A DNA stretch of 64,000 nucleotides from Dactylosporangium siamense (lineage in GTDB: Bacteria > Actinomycetota > Actinomycetes > Mycobacteriales > Micromonosporaceae), in assembly GCF_016862795.1 (NCBI RefSeq), contig NZ_BONQ01000056.1, positions 1 to 64,000 of the forward strand, read 5' to 3'. The notes below the pieces were generated by a model. That model was not told the DNA's origin, searched no databases, and saw nothing but the letters and a program-made list of their open reading frames with translations. Below are positions 1-7,826 of the stretch, one piece after another. The first letter of the stretch is position 1; the number at the start of each line of letters is the position of its first letter. The translations under genes and the position numbers were made by a program.

Positions 1-7
1 TGACAGC

Positions 8-49
8 CAGCCGGCCGGCACCGTTGTTCTCAACGGTGCCGGCCGGCTG
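8..49. terminator. Long perfect hairpin, probable terminator of an upstream gene
   Basis: A 19-bp perfect inverted repeat (8-26 with 31-49) closes a 4-base loop. It has no T-run, as is common for actinobacterial terminators. The right arm overlaps a sigma-28-like promoter at 30-56, so it could also influence transcription of the next gene. The gene it would terminate lies outside the window. Confidence 0.6.
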
Positions 50-56
50 CCGATCT
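30..56 (+). promoter_or_regulatory. Sigma-28-type promoter of the left-edge gene
   Basis: TCAA at 30-33, a 15-base spacer and GCCGATCT at 49-56. This is the same pair of boxes at the same spacing as the first flagellin promoter at 5775-5801. The -10 box ends 7 bases before the GTG at 64, so transcription would start at or next to that codon, giving a leaderless mRNA. The overlap with a strong hairpin arm is unusual. Promoter assignment is by motif only. Confidence 0.5.
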
Positions 57-63
57 CGTCGTT

Positions 64-420
64 GTGGACCGTGACACCGTCCCGCTCAGCCGCATCCTGG
101 TGCTCCTCGACCCCGACCTGATCGAGTCGGCGGCCGTCGTGCTGCTGGGGGCCCTTGAGGTGGCGACCGCGGTCCCCGGCGTCGAGCTGGCCCTGGTCGT
201 CCAGGGCGTCCCCGAGGTCACGCCGGCGATCGGGGATGCGATCGCCGGCGTGCTGGCGGAGCTGGCCGGGCGCCGGCCGCTTCCGGATGTCGTGGTCTAC
301 GGCGAGCCCGAGGGAGTCGCGCTGCCAGCGGCGGTCCGGGTCGCGCTCAGCCACGACCAGGCCGAGAACGCCCGCTCGGTGCTGACCCTCGCCCTGGCAT
401 ACGGACCCGCCCCGCTGTGA
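64..420 (+). CDS. Hypothetical protein, 118 aa, likely in the flagellar regulon
   Basis: I do not recognise the family. The protein is short, acidic and rich in Val, Ala and Leu, with alternating hydrophobic stretches that look like a small soluble alpha/beta fold. It has no signal peptide and no clear membrane segment. Codon third positions are strongly G/C, as expected for real genes here. GTG at 64 is the first possible start after an in-frame stop at 1-3. It lies directly after a sigma-28-type -10 box, suggesting a leaderless message and co-regulation with flagellar genes. The gene converges on the glycosyltransferase gene 11 bp downstream. A later in-frame start (around 103-112) is possible. 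Confidence 0.5.
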   Translation: MDRDTVPLSRILVLLDPDLIESAAVVLLGALEVATAVPGVELALVVQGVPEVTPAIGDAIAGVLAELAGRRPLPDVVVYGEPEGVALPAAVRVALSHDQAENARSVLTLALAYGPAPL

Positions 421-431
421 AACCCCGCAGC

Positions 432-2615
432 TCAGGCGTCGGCGAGCTCGATCGAGTCCGACACCCGCGGCGCGAGGATGCGCATCTCCTCCAGCACCGG
501 CGCGCTCTGCTCGTCGGGGACCGCCGACAGCGCCTCGCCCAGCAGCGGCAGCGCGGCCTCGTCGTGGAACATCTCCAGGGCGATCGCCGCCGCCAGGGTG
601 CGCTCCCGCGGGGTGCGCCGCGAGTCCTCGGACAGCGCCAGCAGCGTGCAGCGCTCGGCGAACCCGTGCTGGCGCAGCCGGGCGGACCATTCCATGGCAC
701 GGATGAGCGGGACCAGCCGGCCGACCCGGGCGGCGACGGTCAGCACGGTCGGCTCCCCGGGGTACCGCCGCCACAACGCTTCGAGGAGCTCGTCGGCGGC
801 CTCCGGTGGCGCCTCGGCGATGCCGAACAGCAGCCCGCGCAGCCCTTCCCGGGGCAGCAGCTCGGCGACCTCGGCCAGGCTGCCGTCGGCGGCGCCGAGG
901 ACCTGCGCCATCCGGGACACCGGCACCGGGACCCGCCCCTCGCGCAGCGACGTGCGCAGCTGCACCGCAGCCTCCTGATGCCGGTCCAGCCGGCTCAGCG
1001 CGTCGATGTGCAGCCCGGCGAAGCGGCCCCTGCCGACCCCGTACAGCAGGTCGTTCATGCCCGACTCCGGCAGGCGGGCGACGATCTCCAGGGCGCGCTC
1101 GTAGTCGCCCTCGGCGAAGCGGAGCTTGACCTCGTGCTCGTCGACCGTGAACGCGGTGCTGGCGACCCGGCGCAGCTCCTCGATGGTCTCGTTGGCCTCG
1201 GCGAGGCGGTTCAGGGCGAGGTACGCGTCCGCGAGGATCTTGAGGAACAGCACCTGGTGGCTGTTCTCCTTCGCCTGGGTGAGGCCGCGCCGGGAGGTTT
1301 CGATCGCCTCCTCGAGGTGGCCGGAGCCGATCTGGGCGCGGGCGAGATTGCCGACGGCGGTGATGCCGCTGACGTCCTCGGCGGCGAGGATGGCCAGGCG
1401 CAGGTTGCGTTCGGTCTTGCCCTTCACCGTGCGGCGCAGCGACGTGTAGCCGGTGTGGTCGATGACGAGCTCGGGCAGCTGCGGGCCGATCATGGCCTGG
1501 CCGGTGATCCGGTCGACGACCTGCTCGTGCAGCCGGCCGTACAGCCGCACCGGGGCCCGGCGGAACAGCCGCGGGTAGTAGATCGTGCTCGCGCCGGCGC
1601 CGCCCTCGTGCCCCTCCTGGTTGTCGATGGTGGCGAAGAAGGCCCTGGCGTCGCTTGCCGCGATGCTCGCCCGCACGACCCGAGGGTCGCCGGCGAAGAT
1701 CTCGTCCGCGTCGATCCAGAGGGCCCAGCGGCCGCGGCAGTGCTCCAGCGAGCGGTTGCGGGCGTCGCCGAAGTGCTCGTTCCAGAACCCCTCGATCACC
1801 CGCGCGCCGTGGGCCCGGGCGACCGCGACGGTGTCGTCGGTCGATCCGGTGTCGTACACCACGATCTCGTCGACCAGGTCGCGCAGCGCGTCGAGGGAGC
1901 GGCCGAGGACGTCCGCCTCGTCCTTGACGATCAGCGACGCGCTGAGCAGCGGTGCGTCCGGCGGGTCCAGGAAGTCGGCGCGCAGGCCGCACGACGGTGA
2001 CGCCACGTGCGCCACCAGCGCGGCGTGCGCGACGGTGATCCGGCCCTGCGCGGCGAGCCCGTCCCAGGGCAGGTCCGCGGTCGGGCCGCCGGCGATGGCG
2101 AGGGCGTCCCGGCGGATCGCCACGCACACCGGCCCGAGCCGGTCCACGTCGCTGAACTCGCCGCGGTGATCCTGCCGCCACTGCCGCGCGTAGGTCTTGA
2201 ACGCCGCCGCGCTGGTCATCGCGTGGTCCGGGAGGTGGGCCTGCTGCGGGCCGTAGGTGTGCTGGCAGCTGGGACCGGTCGCGACCACGGACGGGTCGTG
2301 GAACGGCTCCAGGACGGGGTCGAGCCAGTGCGCGGACACGATCACGTCGCCGTCGATCAGCACGACGATCGGGTGGCGGGTGGCGTCGAGGCCGGCGGCC
2401 CAGCGGTCGGCGACACCCGATCCCGCGGTCGGCTCGATCACCTTCAGCCACGCCTCGCCGCGCAGCTCGGCGTGCAGTTCGGGGCGGCCCGGGGGGAGGA
2501 CGCACACCACCTCGTCGCGCAGGCCGAGGGTGGACCGCAGCGACTGCAGGCAGGCGTGGAAGTCATCGGGGGTGCCCCCGGCGGCGACGATCACGGACAC
2601 CGGGATGTGGGTCAT
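432..2615 (-). CDS. Tandem GT2 glycosyltransferase with TPR tail, probable flagellin glycosyltransferase
   Basis: This 727-aa protein has two family-2 glycosyltransferase regions. The first (about 5-215) has a DGD motif (IDGDV) for nucleotide-sugar/metal binding. The second (about 226-420) begins SASLIVKDEAD, contains YDTGSTDDT and the DxD-like IDADEIF, and resembles SunS-type or flagellar glycosyltransferases. The remaining C-terminal half is helical and TPR-like (IGSGHLEEAIETSRRGL and related repeats). GT2-TPR proteins next to flagellin genes in other bacteria glycosylate flagellin or its chaperone-bound form. Its place directly after fliD-fliS and the FliT-sized gene supports that role, but the substrate is inferred. 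ATG at 2615 is preceded by a weak GCCGATGG box at 2633-2640. Confidence 0.75.
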   Translation of the reverse strand: MTHIPVSVIVAAGGTPDDFHACLQSLRSTLGLRDEVVCVLPPGRPELHAELRGEAWLKVIEPTAGSGVADRWAAGLDATRHPIVVLIDGDVIVSAHWLDPVLEPFHDPSVVATGPSCQHTYGPQQAHLPDHAMTSAAAFKTYARQWRQDHRGEFSDVDRLGPVCVAIRRDALAIAGGPTADLPWDGLAAQGRITVAHAALVAHVASPSCGLRADFLDPPDAPLLSASLIVKDEADVLGRSLDALRDLVDEIVVYDTGSTDDTVAVARAHGARVIEGFWNEHFGDARNRSLEHCRGRWALWIDADEIFAGDPRVVRASIAASDARAFFATIDNQEGHEGGAGASTIYYPRLFRRAPVRLYGRLHEQVVDRITGQAMIGPQLPELVIDHTGYTSLRRTVKGKTERNLRLAILAAEDVSGITAVGNLARAQIGSGHLEEAIETSRRGLTQAKENSHQVLFLKILADAYLALNRLAEANETIEELRRVASTAFTVDEHEVKLRFAEGDYERALEIVARLPESGMNDLLYGVGRGRFAGLHIDALSRLDRHQEAAVQLRTSLREGRVPVPVSRMAQVLGAADGSLAEVAELLPREGLRGLLFGIAEAPPEAADELLEALWRRYPGEPTVLTVAARVGRLVPLIRAMEWSARLRQHGFAERCTLLALSEDSRRTPRERTLAAAIALEMFHDEAALPLLGEALSAVPDEQSAPVLEEMRILAPRVSDSIELADA

Positions 2616-2661
2616 GCCGACACCATCGGCATTTTCAGGCGCGACAGGAGTGCTTTTCAGG

Positions 2662-2697
2662 TGCGGTTGTCAGCTGCGGTTGTCAGCTGCGGTTGTC
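2662..2697. repeat. 13-bp tandem repeat, 2.8 copies
   Basis: Copies at 2662-2674, 2675-2687 and the partial 2688-2697 are identical where they overlap. The array spans the 3' end of the small flagellar gene on the minus strand and runs into the spacer before the glycosyltransferase gene. The unit is not a multiple of three, so a copy-number change would alter the last codons and the stop. Confidence 0.8.
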
Positions 2698-3015
2698 TAG
2701 GAACACGGGCACGGAGTCGACCGCCTCGCGGTGCAGCCGGCCGACCAGCCGCGCCTGCTGGCGGTTGCCGGCCATCGCGATGGTCAGCTCCCGCGACAGG
2801 TCCAGTTGCCGCTGGACGAGCCGGCGGGCCCGGTCCGCGAGCGCGAGCGGCAGCGGCCCGAGACCGTCCGGCGGCGTGAACGTCACCGGTGTCACGGGCG
2901 CGGTCTCCAGCACGTCGCGGTGCCGCAGCAGCTGCTCGACCTCGTCCGCCTCCAGTTCCATCGCCTCCAGCGCGGCGACCCACGCGGTGTCCCACCCGTC
3001 GGGCGGGGACGTCAC
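2683..3015 (-). CDS. Small flagellar protein after FliS, FliT-like in position and size
   Basis: The 110-aa product is mostly helical, with charged heptad-like stretches (EADEVEQLLRHRDVLE and RARRLVQRQLDLSREL). GTG at 3015 overlaps the FliS stop by 4 bp (GTGA), so the two are translationally coupled. A longer open frame reaching 3183 lies inside fliS and is rejected as the start. Position (fliD-fliS-here), size and helical character fit a FliT-type export chaperone, but I see no diagnostic motif, so the function is inferred from context. The 3' end is formed by a 13-bp tandem repeat. Confidence 0.65.
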   Translation of the reverse strand: MTSPPDGWDTAWVAALEAMELEADEVEQLLRHRDVLETAPVTPVTFTPPDGLGPLPLALADRARRLVQRQLDLSRELTIAMAGNRQQARLVGRLHREAVDSVPVFLDNRS

Positions 3016-3398
3016 GGCCCGGCCCCGATCACCTGCGCCGCCGCCTCCCGCCACGCGTCGCGCAACTGCTCGGCGAAGCTCTGCACCGACTCGACCCTGC
3101 TCCGGTCGCCGGTCACGTTGGCCTGCACGAGTTCGGTGATCAGGAAGCTGTACAGCGAGGCCAGGCCGGGTCCACCGCTCCACGCGGTGGTGTCCAGCGT
3201 CGCCCGGAGCTCCATGATGATCTCCTGAGCGTGCTGCATCCGCCCTGATGCCGTCTGCCGGTCGCCCTGCTCGAGCGACTGACCCGCGATCATCAGGTCC
3301 AGCACGAGCCGGTCGTACAGCATCACCAGCAGCCGGGACGGGGGAGCGGTCGCGACGCTGTCACTGACGTAGCGGTTGCGCAGCGCTTGTGTGGTCAT
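3012..3398 (-). CDS. fliS: Flagellin export chaperone FliS
   Basis: This 128-aa protein has the FliS pattern: an N-terminal RYVSDSV segment, then PSRLLVMLYDRLVLDL and a four-helix body with AQEIIMELRATLD near residue 60. FliS binds the C-terminal D0 region of flagellin in the cytoplasm and delivers it to the flagellar export gate. Length matches the family. The ATG has a GGAG Shine-Dalgarno 6 bases upstream. It lies 30 bp after fliD and overlaps the next gene by 4 bp, so fliD-fliS-FliT-like form one operon. Confidence 0.93.
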   Translation of the reverse strand: MTTQALRNRYVSDSVATAPPSRLLVMLYDRLVLDLMIAGQSLEQGDRQTASGRMQHAQEIIMELRATLDTTAWSGGPGLASLYSFLITELVQANVTGDRSRVESVQSFAEQLRDAWREAAAQVIGAGP

Positions 3399-3428
3399 AC
3401 GTTCTCCAGGGCCTGAGGGGGTTTCGGC

Positions 3429-4796
3429 CTAGCCGAGTGAGGCGAGTTGTCCTGACAACCAGCTGCCCTGGTTCTTCAGCTTGCCCAGCGCGGTCTCCAT
3501 CGCGCCGAACTGTTTCTGCAGCGTCGCCTGGCGGGCCTGCAGCCGGACGTCCCAGTCGTCGACGCGGTGGTTGAGGTCCGTGATGGCGTCGTTGCCGCTG
3601 GTGATCAGGCGGGACAGCGTGCCGGTGTTGGTCTGCGTCGACTTGTCCGCCACGGCGGCCATCCTGTCGGCGAGGCCGGTCTTCAGGGTGACGTCGGTCT
3701 GCGCGGTGTCGGCGAAGAGCGCCTGCGTCTTCTCCGGGTCGGCGTTGAGGGCCGCGATGAACTTCGCCTTGTCGAACGTCAGCGTGCCGCTGCGGGTCAG
3801 CTCGATGCCGATCTCCTTGAAGCTGCCGCCGGCGGAGGTGCCGCCGGAGACGGTGTTCAGCACGCTGCTGGAGACGCTCGACATGATGCTGTTGCCGGCG
3901 AGCGGGCCACCGGCGACCGCGCCGCTCTTGTTCTTGGTCTGGGTGCCGATCTCCGACAGGGCCGTGTTCGCCGCGTCCACCATCGCCTGGACCTTGGCGG
4001 CGATGCCCTCGGTGTCACTGGCGACGGTGACCGTCACCGGCGGGTCGGTCTCCAGCTGCTTCTTCGTCGCGGTCACGGTCAGGCCGCCCATGAGGTCCTT
4101 GAACGTGTTCGTGGACGACGTCACGAGCAGCGGGGTCGCGGAGTCGCCGACGGCGAGCTCGGCGTCGGCGCCCTCGGAGACGGGGGTGACGTTGCCCAGG
4201 GCGGTGAACGGCGAGGTGTTGCCGTTCGGGAACTCGAACTTCGACAGTGCGCCGGTCGTGGTCGACGTGAGCTGCATCGTGTACTTGCCGGGGGAGACCT
4301 GGAAGGCGGTGGCCTTCACCCCGAGGTCGGGGGTCTTGTTGATCGCGTCGACGACGCCCTTGAGCGAAGGGTCGGCGACGTTGACCGTCTTGGGAACGCC
4401 GTTGACGTCGATCACGAACGACGGGTCGCTCATGATGGTGTCGGTGGTCGCGTCGACCGGGGTGCCGAAGACGACGGAGTGGGACGCGGCCAGCTTGTTC
4501 ACCCGGAAGGTCAGCGAGCCGCTCTGCGTGGCGCTCGACGCGGTGGTCGTGGCGGTGGCGGCGTCCGAGCTGGACGTGGCGACGCCGCCCTTCCAGGCGG
4601 TCGGGTCGGTGAGGACCTTGGCGGCGTCCAGCAGCCCCTTCATCTTGGCGTTGATGCCCTGATAGGCGGTGACGACCTTCTGCTGCGTGGTGATCTTGGT
4701 CTTGAGGGCGTTCTGTGGCGCCGCCTCGACCTGCATCAACCCGCTGATGACCGAGGAGGTGCTCATCCCTGAGATGAGGCCGTCGACGCTACCCAT
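3429..4796 (-). CDS. fliD: Flagellar hook-associated protein 2 (filament cap) FliD
   Basis: This 455-aa protein begins MGSVDGLISGMSTSSVISGL, the conserved FliD N-terminus, and ends with a helical region (GNDAITDLNHRVDDWDVRLQ) typical of the C-terminal coiled coil. FliD caps the growing filament and drives flagellin polymerisation. I place the start at the ATG at 4796 rather than 4817, because a perfect GGAGG lies 7 bases upstream and the family begins at that residue. The first flagellin gene lies upstream, separated by a hairpin at 4823-4852. No separate sigma-28 box is visible, so expression may come from read-through or an internal promoter. Confidence 0.93.
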   Translation of the reverse strand: MGSVDGLISGMSTSSVISGLMQVEAAPQNALKTKITTQQKVVTAYQGINAKMKGLLDAAKVLTDPTAWKGGVATSSSDAATATTTASSATQSGSLTFRVNKLAASHSVVFGTPVDATTDTIMSDPSFVIDVNGVPKTVNVADPSLKGVVDAINKTPDLGVKATAFQVSPGKYTMQLTSTTTGALSKFEFPNGNTSPFTALGNVTPVSEGADAELAVGDSATPLLVTSSTNTFKDLMGGLTVTATKKQLETDPPVTVTVASDTEGIAAKVQAMVDAANTALSEIGTQTKNKSGAVAGGPLAGNSIMSSVSSSVLNTVSGGTSAGGSFKEIGIELTRSGTLTFDKAKFIAALNADPEKTQALFADTAQTDVTLKTGLADRMAAVADKSTQTNTGTLSRLITSGNDAITDLNHRVDDWDVRLQARQATLQKQFGAMETALGKLKNQGSWLSGQLASLG

Positions 4797-4822
4797 GCTG
4801 GAACCTCCGTGAGACAAAGCGC

Positions 4823-4852
4823 GCGGGGAGGAAACCTGGGTCCCCTCCCCGC
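4823..4852 (-). terminator. Hairpin between flagellin 1 and fliD
   Basis: A 9-bp perfect GC stem (4823-4831 with 4844-4852) has a 12-base loop and lies just after the stop of the first flagellin gene. It probably attenuates transcription from the abundant flagellin mRNA into fliD. Confidence 0.6.
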
Positions 4853-4865
4853 CCTACGAGCGTTG

Positions 4866-5723
4866 TCAGCGCAGCAGTGACAACACGTTCTGCGGCGCCT
4901 GGTTGGCCTGGGCCAGCATGCTGGTGCCGGCCTGGGTCAGGATCTGTGATCTGGTGAAGGAGACCATCTCCTGGGCCATGTCCGTGTCCCTGATCCGGGA
5001 CTCGGACGCGGACAGGTTCTCCACTGCGACATTGAGGTTGTTGATGGTGTGCTCGAACCGGTTCTGGTACGCACCGAGCGTGGCCCGGGCGGTCGAGACC
5101 CCCTTGATCGCCGAGTCGATCGAGGTGATCGCGGCGGACGCGCCGGTCACCAGGTCGAGCCCGGCGACGCCGAGGCCGGTCGAGTCGAAACCGGTCACGC
5201 CGGTCACGCCGCCGAAGGCCGCGGTGCCGAGGCTGACCGTGATCTGGTCGGCGGACGCGGTGTTCGCGCCGACCTGGAACGTGCCGGTGTAGGACGTCGA
5301 AGGGTCGAGCAGGAGCTGCCCGCCGAACGCCGTCGTGGTGGCGATGCGGTCCAGCTCCTGGTTCAGCTGCACGAACTCGGTCTGCGCGGCGGTCCGTGCG
5401 TCCGAGTCCTGCGAACCCGTCGAGGCCGCCTGCACGGACAGGTCACGCATGCGCTGCAGGATGGAGTGCGTCTCGGTGAGCGCGCCTTCAGCGGTCTGCA
5501 CGACCGAGATGCCGTCCTGCGCGTTGCGCACCGCGACCTTCAGGCCACCGATCTGCGAGCGCAGGCCCTCACTGATCGACAGGCCGGCCGCGTCGTCCGC
5601 GGCCCGGTTGATCCGGAAACCCGACGACAGTTTCTCCAGCGACTTGCTCATCTGGTTGTCCGTCACGGACAGGTTCCGGTAGGAGTTCTGAGCGGCGATG
5701 TTGTTGTTGATCCGTAGACCCAT
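4866..5723 (-). CDS. Flagellin, copy 1
   Basis: This 285-aa flagellin lacks the large variable D2/D3 domains. The N-terminal D0/D1 region starts [20 protein letters not shown] and includes [20 protein letters not shown]; the C-terminal D0 ends [14 protein letters not shown]. It forms the extracellular filament after export by the flagellar type III system. It differs from copies 2 and 3 by scattered substitutions, for example LNQELD instead of LNAELD. Shine-Dalgarno AAGGAGG lies 7 bases from the ATG. A sigma-28-type promoter lies at 5775-5801 and a CsrA-type hairpin in the leader. Confidence 0.96.
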   Translation of the reverse strand: MGLRINNNIAAQNSYRNLSVTDNQMSKSLEKLSSGFRINRAADDAAGLSISEGLRSQIGGLKVAVRNAQDGISVVQTAEGALTETHSILQRMRDLSVQAASTGSQDSDARTAAQTEFVQLNQELDRIATTTAFGGQLLLDPSTSYTGTFQVGANTASADQITVSLGTAAFGGVTGVTGFDSTGLGVAGLDLVTGASAAITSIDSAIKGVSTARATLGAYQNRFEHTINNLNVAVENLSASESRIRDTDMAQEMVSFTRSQILTQAGTSMLAQANQAPQNVLSLLR

Positions 5724-5730
5724 GTCAGTT

Positions 5731-5762
5731 CCTCCTTGAGCTCGGTCCGGCCGTCCGTGGCC
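5731..5762 (-). promoter_or_regulatory. Predicted CsrA-binding leader of flagellin 1
   Basis: On the mRNA, a GGCC/GGCC stem (5759-5762 with 5749-5752) presents the hexaloop ACGGAC. A second ANGGA (AAGGA) forms the Shine-Dalgarno at 5731-5737. CsrA recognises ANGGA in hairpin loops and at ribosome sites. With csrA and fliW in the same cluster, translational repression relieved by FliW is likely. The stem is short, so support comes mainly from repetition in all three leaders. Confidence 0.55.
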
Positions 5763-5774
5763 TGTTCACGGAGC

Positions 5775-5801
5775 AGATCGGCCGAGCTCGCGGGGAGTTG
5801 A
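5775..5801 (-). promoter_or_regulatory. Sigma-28-type promoter of flagellin 1
   Basis: On the minus strand: TCAA (5798-5801), a 15-base spacer, and GCCGATCT (5775-5782). This matches the FliA/WhiG promoter class (TAAA/TCAA-N15-GCCGATAA). The predicted start lies about 45 bases before the ATG, leaving room for the structured leader. Confidence 0.8.
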
Positions 5802-5823
5802 GAAAGAACCGGTCGGCAACTGG

Positions 5824-5858
5824 CAGGGCACGGCGCCCTGGGTGGGTGCCGTGCCCTG
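5824..5858 (-). terminator. Terminator after flagellin 2
   Basis: An 11-bp perfect stem (5824-5834 with 5848-5858) has a 13-base loop, 34 bases past the stop of the second flagellin and upstream of the promoter of the first. Confidence 0.7.
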
Positions 5859-5891
5859 TCAAGCCCTCGTCAGGTCATCAACTCCAGCTCC

Positions 5892-6746
5892 TTAGCGCAG
5901 CAGCGAGAGGACGTTCTGCGGCGCCTGGTTGGCCTGGGACAGCATGCTGGTGCCGGCCTGGGTCAGGATCTGTGAGCGGGTGAACGACACCATCTCGGAG
6001 GCCATGTCCGTGTCCCGGATGCGCGACTCCGAGGCGGACAGGTTCTCCACGGCGGTGTTCAGGTTGTTGATGGTGTGCTCGAACCGGTTCTGGTATGCAC
6101 CGAGCGTGGCCCGAGCAGTCGAGACACCCTTGATCGCTGTGTCGATCGCGTCGATGGCCGCAGACGCGCCGCCCACGAGGTCAAGCGCGTTGACGCCGAG
6201 GCCGGTCGAGTCGAAGCCGGTGACCGCGACGCCACCGAAGGCGGCGGTGCCGAGGTTGACCGCGATCTGGTCAGCGGACGCGGTGTTCGCGCCGACCTGG
6301 AACGTGCCGGTGTAGGAGGCGGCCGGGTCGAGCAACTTCTGCCCGCCGAACGCCGTGGTGGTGGCGATCCGGTCCAGCTCAGCGTTCAGCTGAGTGAACT
6401 CGGTCTGCGCCGCCGTGCGCGCATCGGTGTCCTGCGAACCCGTCGACGAAGCCTGAACGGAGAGGTCACGCATACGCTGCAGGATGGAGTGCGTCTCGGT
6501 GAGAGCACCTTCAGCGGTCTGCACGACCGAGATGCCGTCCTGGGCGTTGCGCACCGCGACCTTCAGGCCGCCGATCTGGGACCGAAGACCCTCGCTGATC
6601 GAGAGGCCTGCCGCGTCGTCGGCGGCCCGGTTGATCCGGAAACCCGACGACAGCTTCTCCAGCGACTTGCTCATCTGGCCGTCCGTGACCGACAGGTTAC
6701 GGTAGGCGTTCTGAGCAGCGATGTTGTTGTTGATGCGAAGACCCAT
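5892..6746 (-). CDS. Flagellin, copy 2
   Basis: This 284-aa flagellin has the same D0/D1-only architecture as its two neighbours. It starts [20 protein letters not shown] and ends [14 protein letters not shown]. It is one residue shorter than the others in the middle segment (GGVAVTGFDS against [11 protein letters not shown]) and reads [16 protein letters not shown] near the C-terminus where the others have DTDMAQEM. It has its own promoter (6804-6830), a leader with a CsrA-type hairpin and a terminator, so it is an independent transcription unit. The separate units could allow different ratios of the three filament proteins. Confidence 0.96.
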   Translation of the reverse strand: MGLRINNNIAAQNAYRNLSVTDGQMSKSLEKLSSGFRINRAADDAAGLSISEGLRSQIGGLKVAVRNAQDGISVVQTAEGALTETHSILQRMRDLSVQASSTGSQDTDARTAAQTEFTQLNAELDRIATTTAFGGQKLLDPAASYTGTFQVGANTASADQIAVNLGTAAFGGVAVTGFDSTGLGVNALDLVGGASAAIDAIDTAIKGVSTARATLGAYQNRFEHTINNLNTAVENLSASESRIRDTDMASEMVSFTRSQILTQAGTSMLSQANQAPQNVLSLLR

Positions 6747-6752
6747 GAAGTT

Positions 6753-6791
6753 CCTCCTTGAATCGGGTCCGAATCCGGGCCATCCGTGGCC
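6753..6791 (-). promoter_or_regulatory. Predicted CsrA-binding leader of flagellin 2
   Basis: A GGCC/GGCC stem (6788-6791 with 6778-6781) carries hexaloop ACGGAU, and the Shine-Dalgarno AAGGAGG at 6753-6759 contains a second ANGGA. Spacing to the ATG is 6 bases. It has the same organisation as the leaders of flagellins 1 and 3. Confidence 0.55.
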
Positions 6792-6803
6792 TGGACGTAC
6801 TTC

Positions 6804-6830
6804 TCATCGGCGCTTCGCCTTGCTGCATAA
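6804..6830 (-). promoter_or_regulatory. Sigma-28-type promoter of flagellin 2
   Basis: On the minus strand: TTAT (6827-6830), a 15-base spacer, and GCCGATGA (6804-6811). The -35 box is the weakest of the three flagellin promoters, but the -10 and spacing are exact. Confidence 0.7.
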
Positions 6831-6878
6831 GGGTTCTGCGCAAAATTCCGGGAGAAGATCGGCCGGCGGAAACAGCGA

Positions 6879-6904
6879 CGGCGCCTCCGTGGGTGGAGGC
6901 GCCG
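6879..6904 (-). terminator. Terminator after flagellin 3
   Basis: A 10-bp perfect stem (6879-6888 with 6895-6904) has a 6-base loop, between the stop of the third flagellin and the promoter of the second. Confidence 0.7.
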
Positions 6905-6961
6905 CTGCTGCGTCATCACTGTGTCATCTGAGGAGGGTGGTGCGTGTCGGTGCGGTGCGGG

Positions 6962-7819
6962 CTAGCGCAGCAGGGACAGGACGTTCTGCGGCGCCTGGTT
7001 GGCCTGGGCCAGCATGCTGGTGCCGGCCTGGGTCAGGATCTGCGAGCGGGTGAAGGAGACCATCTCCTGGGCCATGTCCGTGTCCCTGATCCGGGACTCG
7101 GACGCGGACAGGTTCTCCACCGCGGTGTTGATGTTGTTGATCGTGTGCTCGAAGCGGTTCTGGTACGCACCGAGCGTGGCCCGAGCGGTCGAGACGCCCT
7201 TGATCGCGGTGTCGATCGCGGTGATGGCCGCCGAGGCGCCGGTCACCAGGCTGAGCGAGTTGACGCCGAGGCCGGTGGAGTCGAACCCGGTCACGCCGGT
7301 CACGCTGCCGAAGGCGGCGGTGCCGAGGTTGACCGCGATCTGGTCGGCCGTCGCGGTGTTGGCGCCGACCTGGAAGGTGCCGGTGTACGAACCCGCCGGG
7401 TCGAGCAGCTTCTGCCCGCCGAAGCTGGTCGTGGTGGCGATCCGGTCCAGTTCCGCGTTCAGCTGGGTGAACTCGGTCTGGGCCGCGGTCCGCGCGTCGG
7501 TGTCCTGCGAACCGGTCGACGACGCCTGCACGGACAGGTCACGCATGCGCTGCAGGATGGAGTGCGTCTCGGTGAGCGCGCCTTCAGCGGTCTGCACGAC
7601 CGAGATGCCGTCCTGCGCGTTGCGCACCGCGACCTTCAGGCCACCGATCTGGGACCGGAGACCCTCGCTGATCGACAGGCCGGCCGCGTCGTCCGCCGCC
7701 CGGTTGATCCGGAAACCCGACGACAACTTCTCCAGCGACTTGCTCATCTGGCTGTCGGTCACGGACAGGTTCCGGTAGGCGTTCTGGGCGGCGATGTTGT
7801 TGTTGATACGAAGACCCAT
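6962..7819 (-). CDS. Flagellin, copy 3
   Basis: This 285-aa flagellin starts [20 protein letters not shown] and ends [14 protein letters not shown], without D2/D3 insertions. Its middle segment ([20 protein letters not shown]) is closer to copy 1, while its LNAELD and [11 protein letters not shown] match copy 2. The trio therefore looks like a tandem array homogenised by recombination. Start, Shine-Dalgarno, leader hairpin and promoter follow the same layout as the other two. It is first in the array, directly downstream of the two sigma-28 genes. Confidence 0.96.
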   Translation of the reverse strand: MGLRINNNIAAQNAYRNLSVTDSQMSKSLEKLSSGFRINRAADDAAGLSISEGLRSQIGGLKVAVRNAQDGISVVQTAEGALTETHSILQRMRDLSVQASSTGSQDTDARTAAQTEFTQLNAELDRIATTTSFGGQKLLDPAGSYTGTFQVGANTATADQIAVNLGTAAFGSVTGVTGFDSTGLGVNSLSLVTGASAAITAIDTAIKGVSTARATLGAYQNRFEHTINNINTAVENLSASESRIRDTDMAQEMVSFTRSQILTQAGTSMLAQANQAPQNVLSLLR

Positions 7820-7826
7820 GGTGATT

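Noticed and set aside
3016-3183. N-terminal extension of the small post-FliS gene inside fliS
   Set aside because: fliS is clearly coding there, and the GTGA overlap at 3012-3015 gives a normal coupled start.
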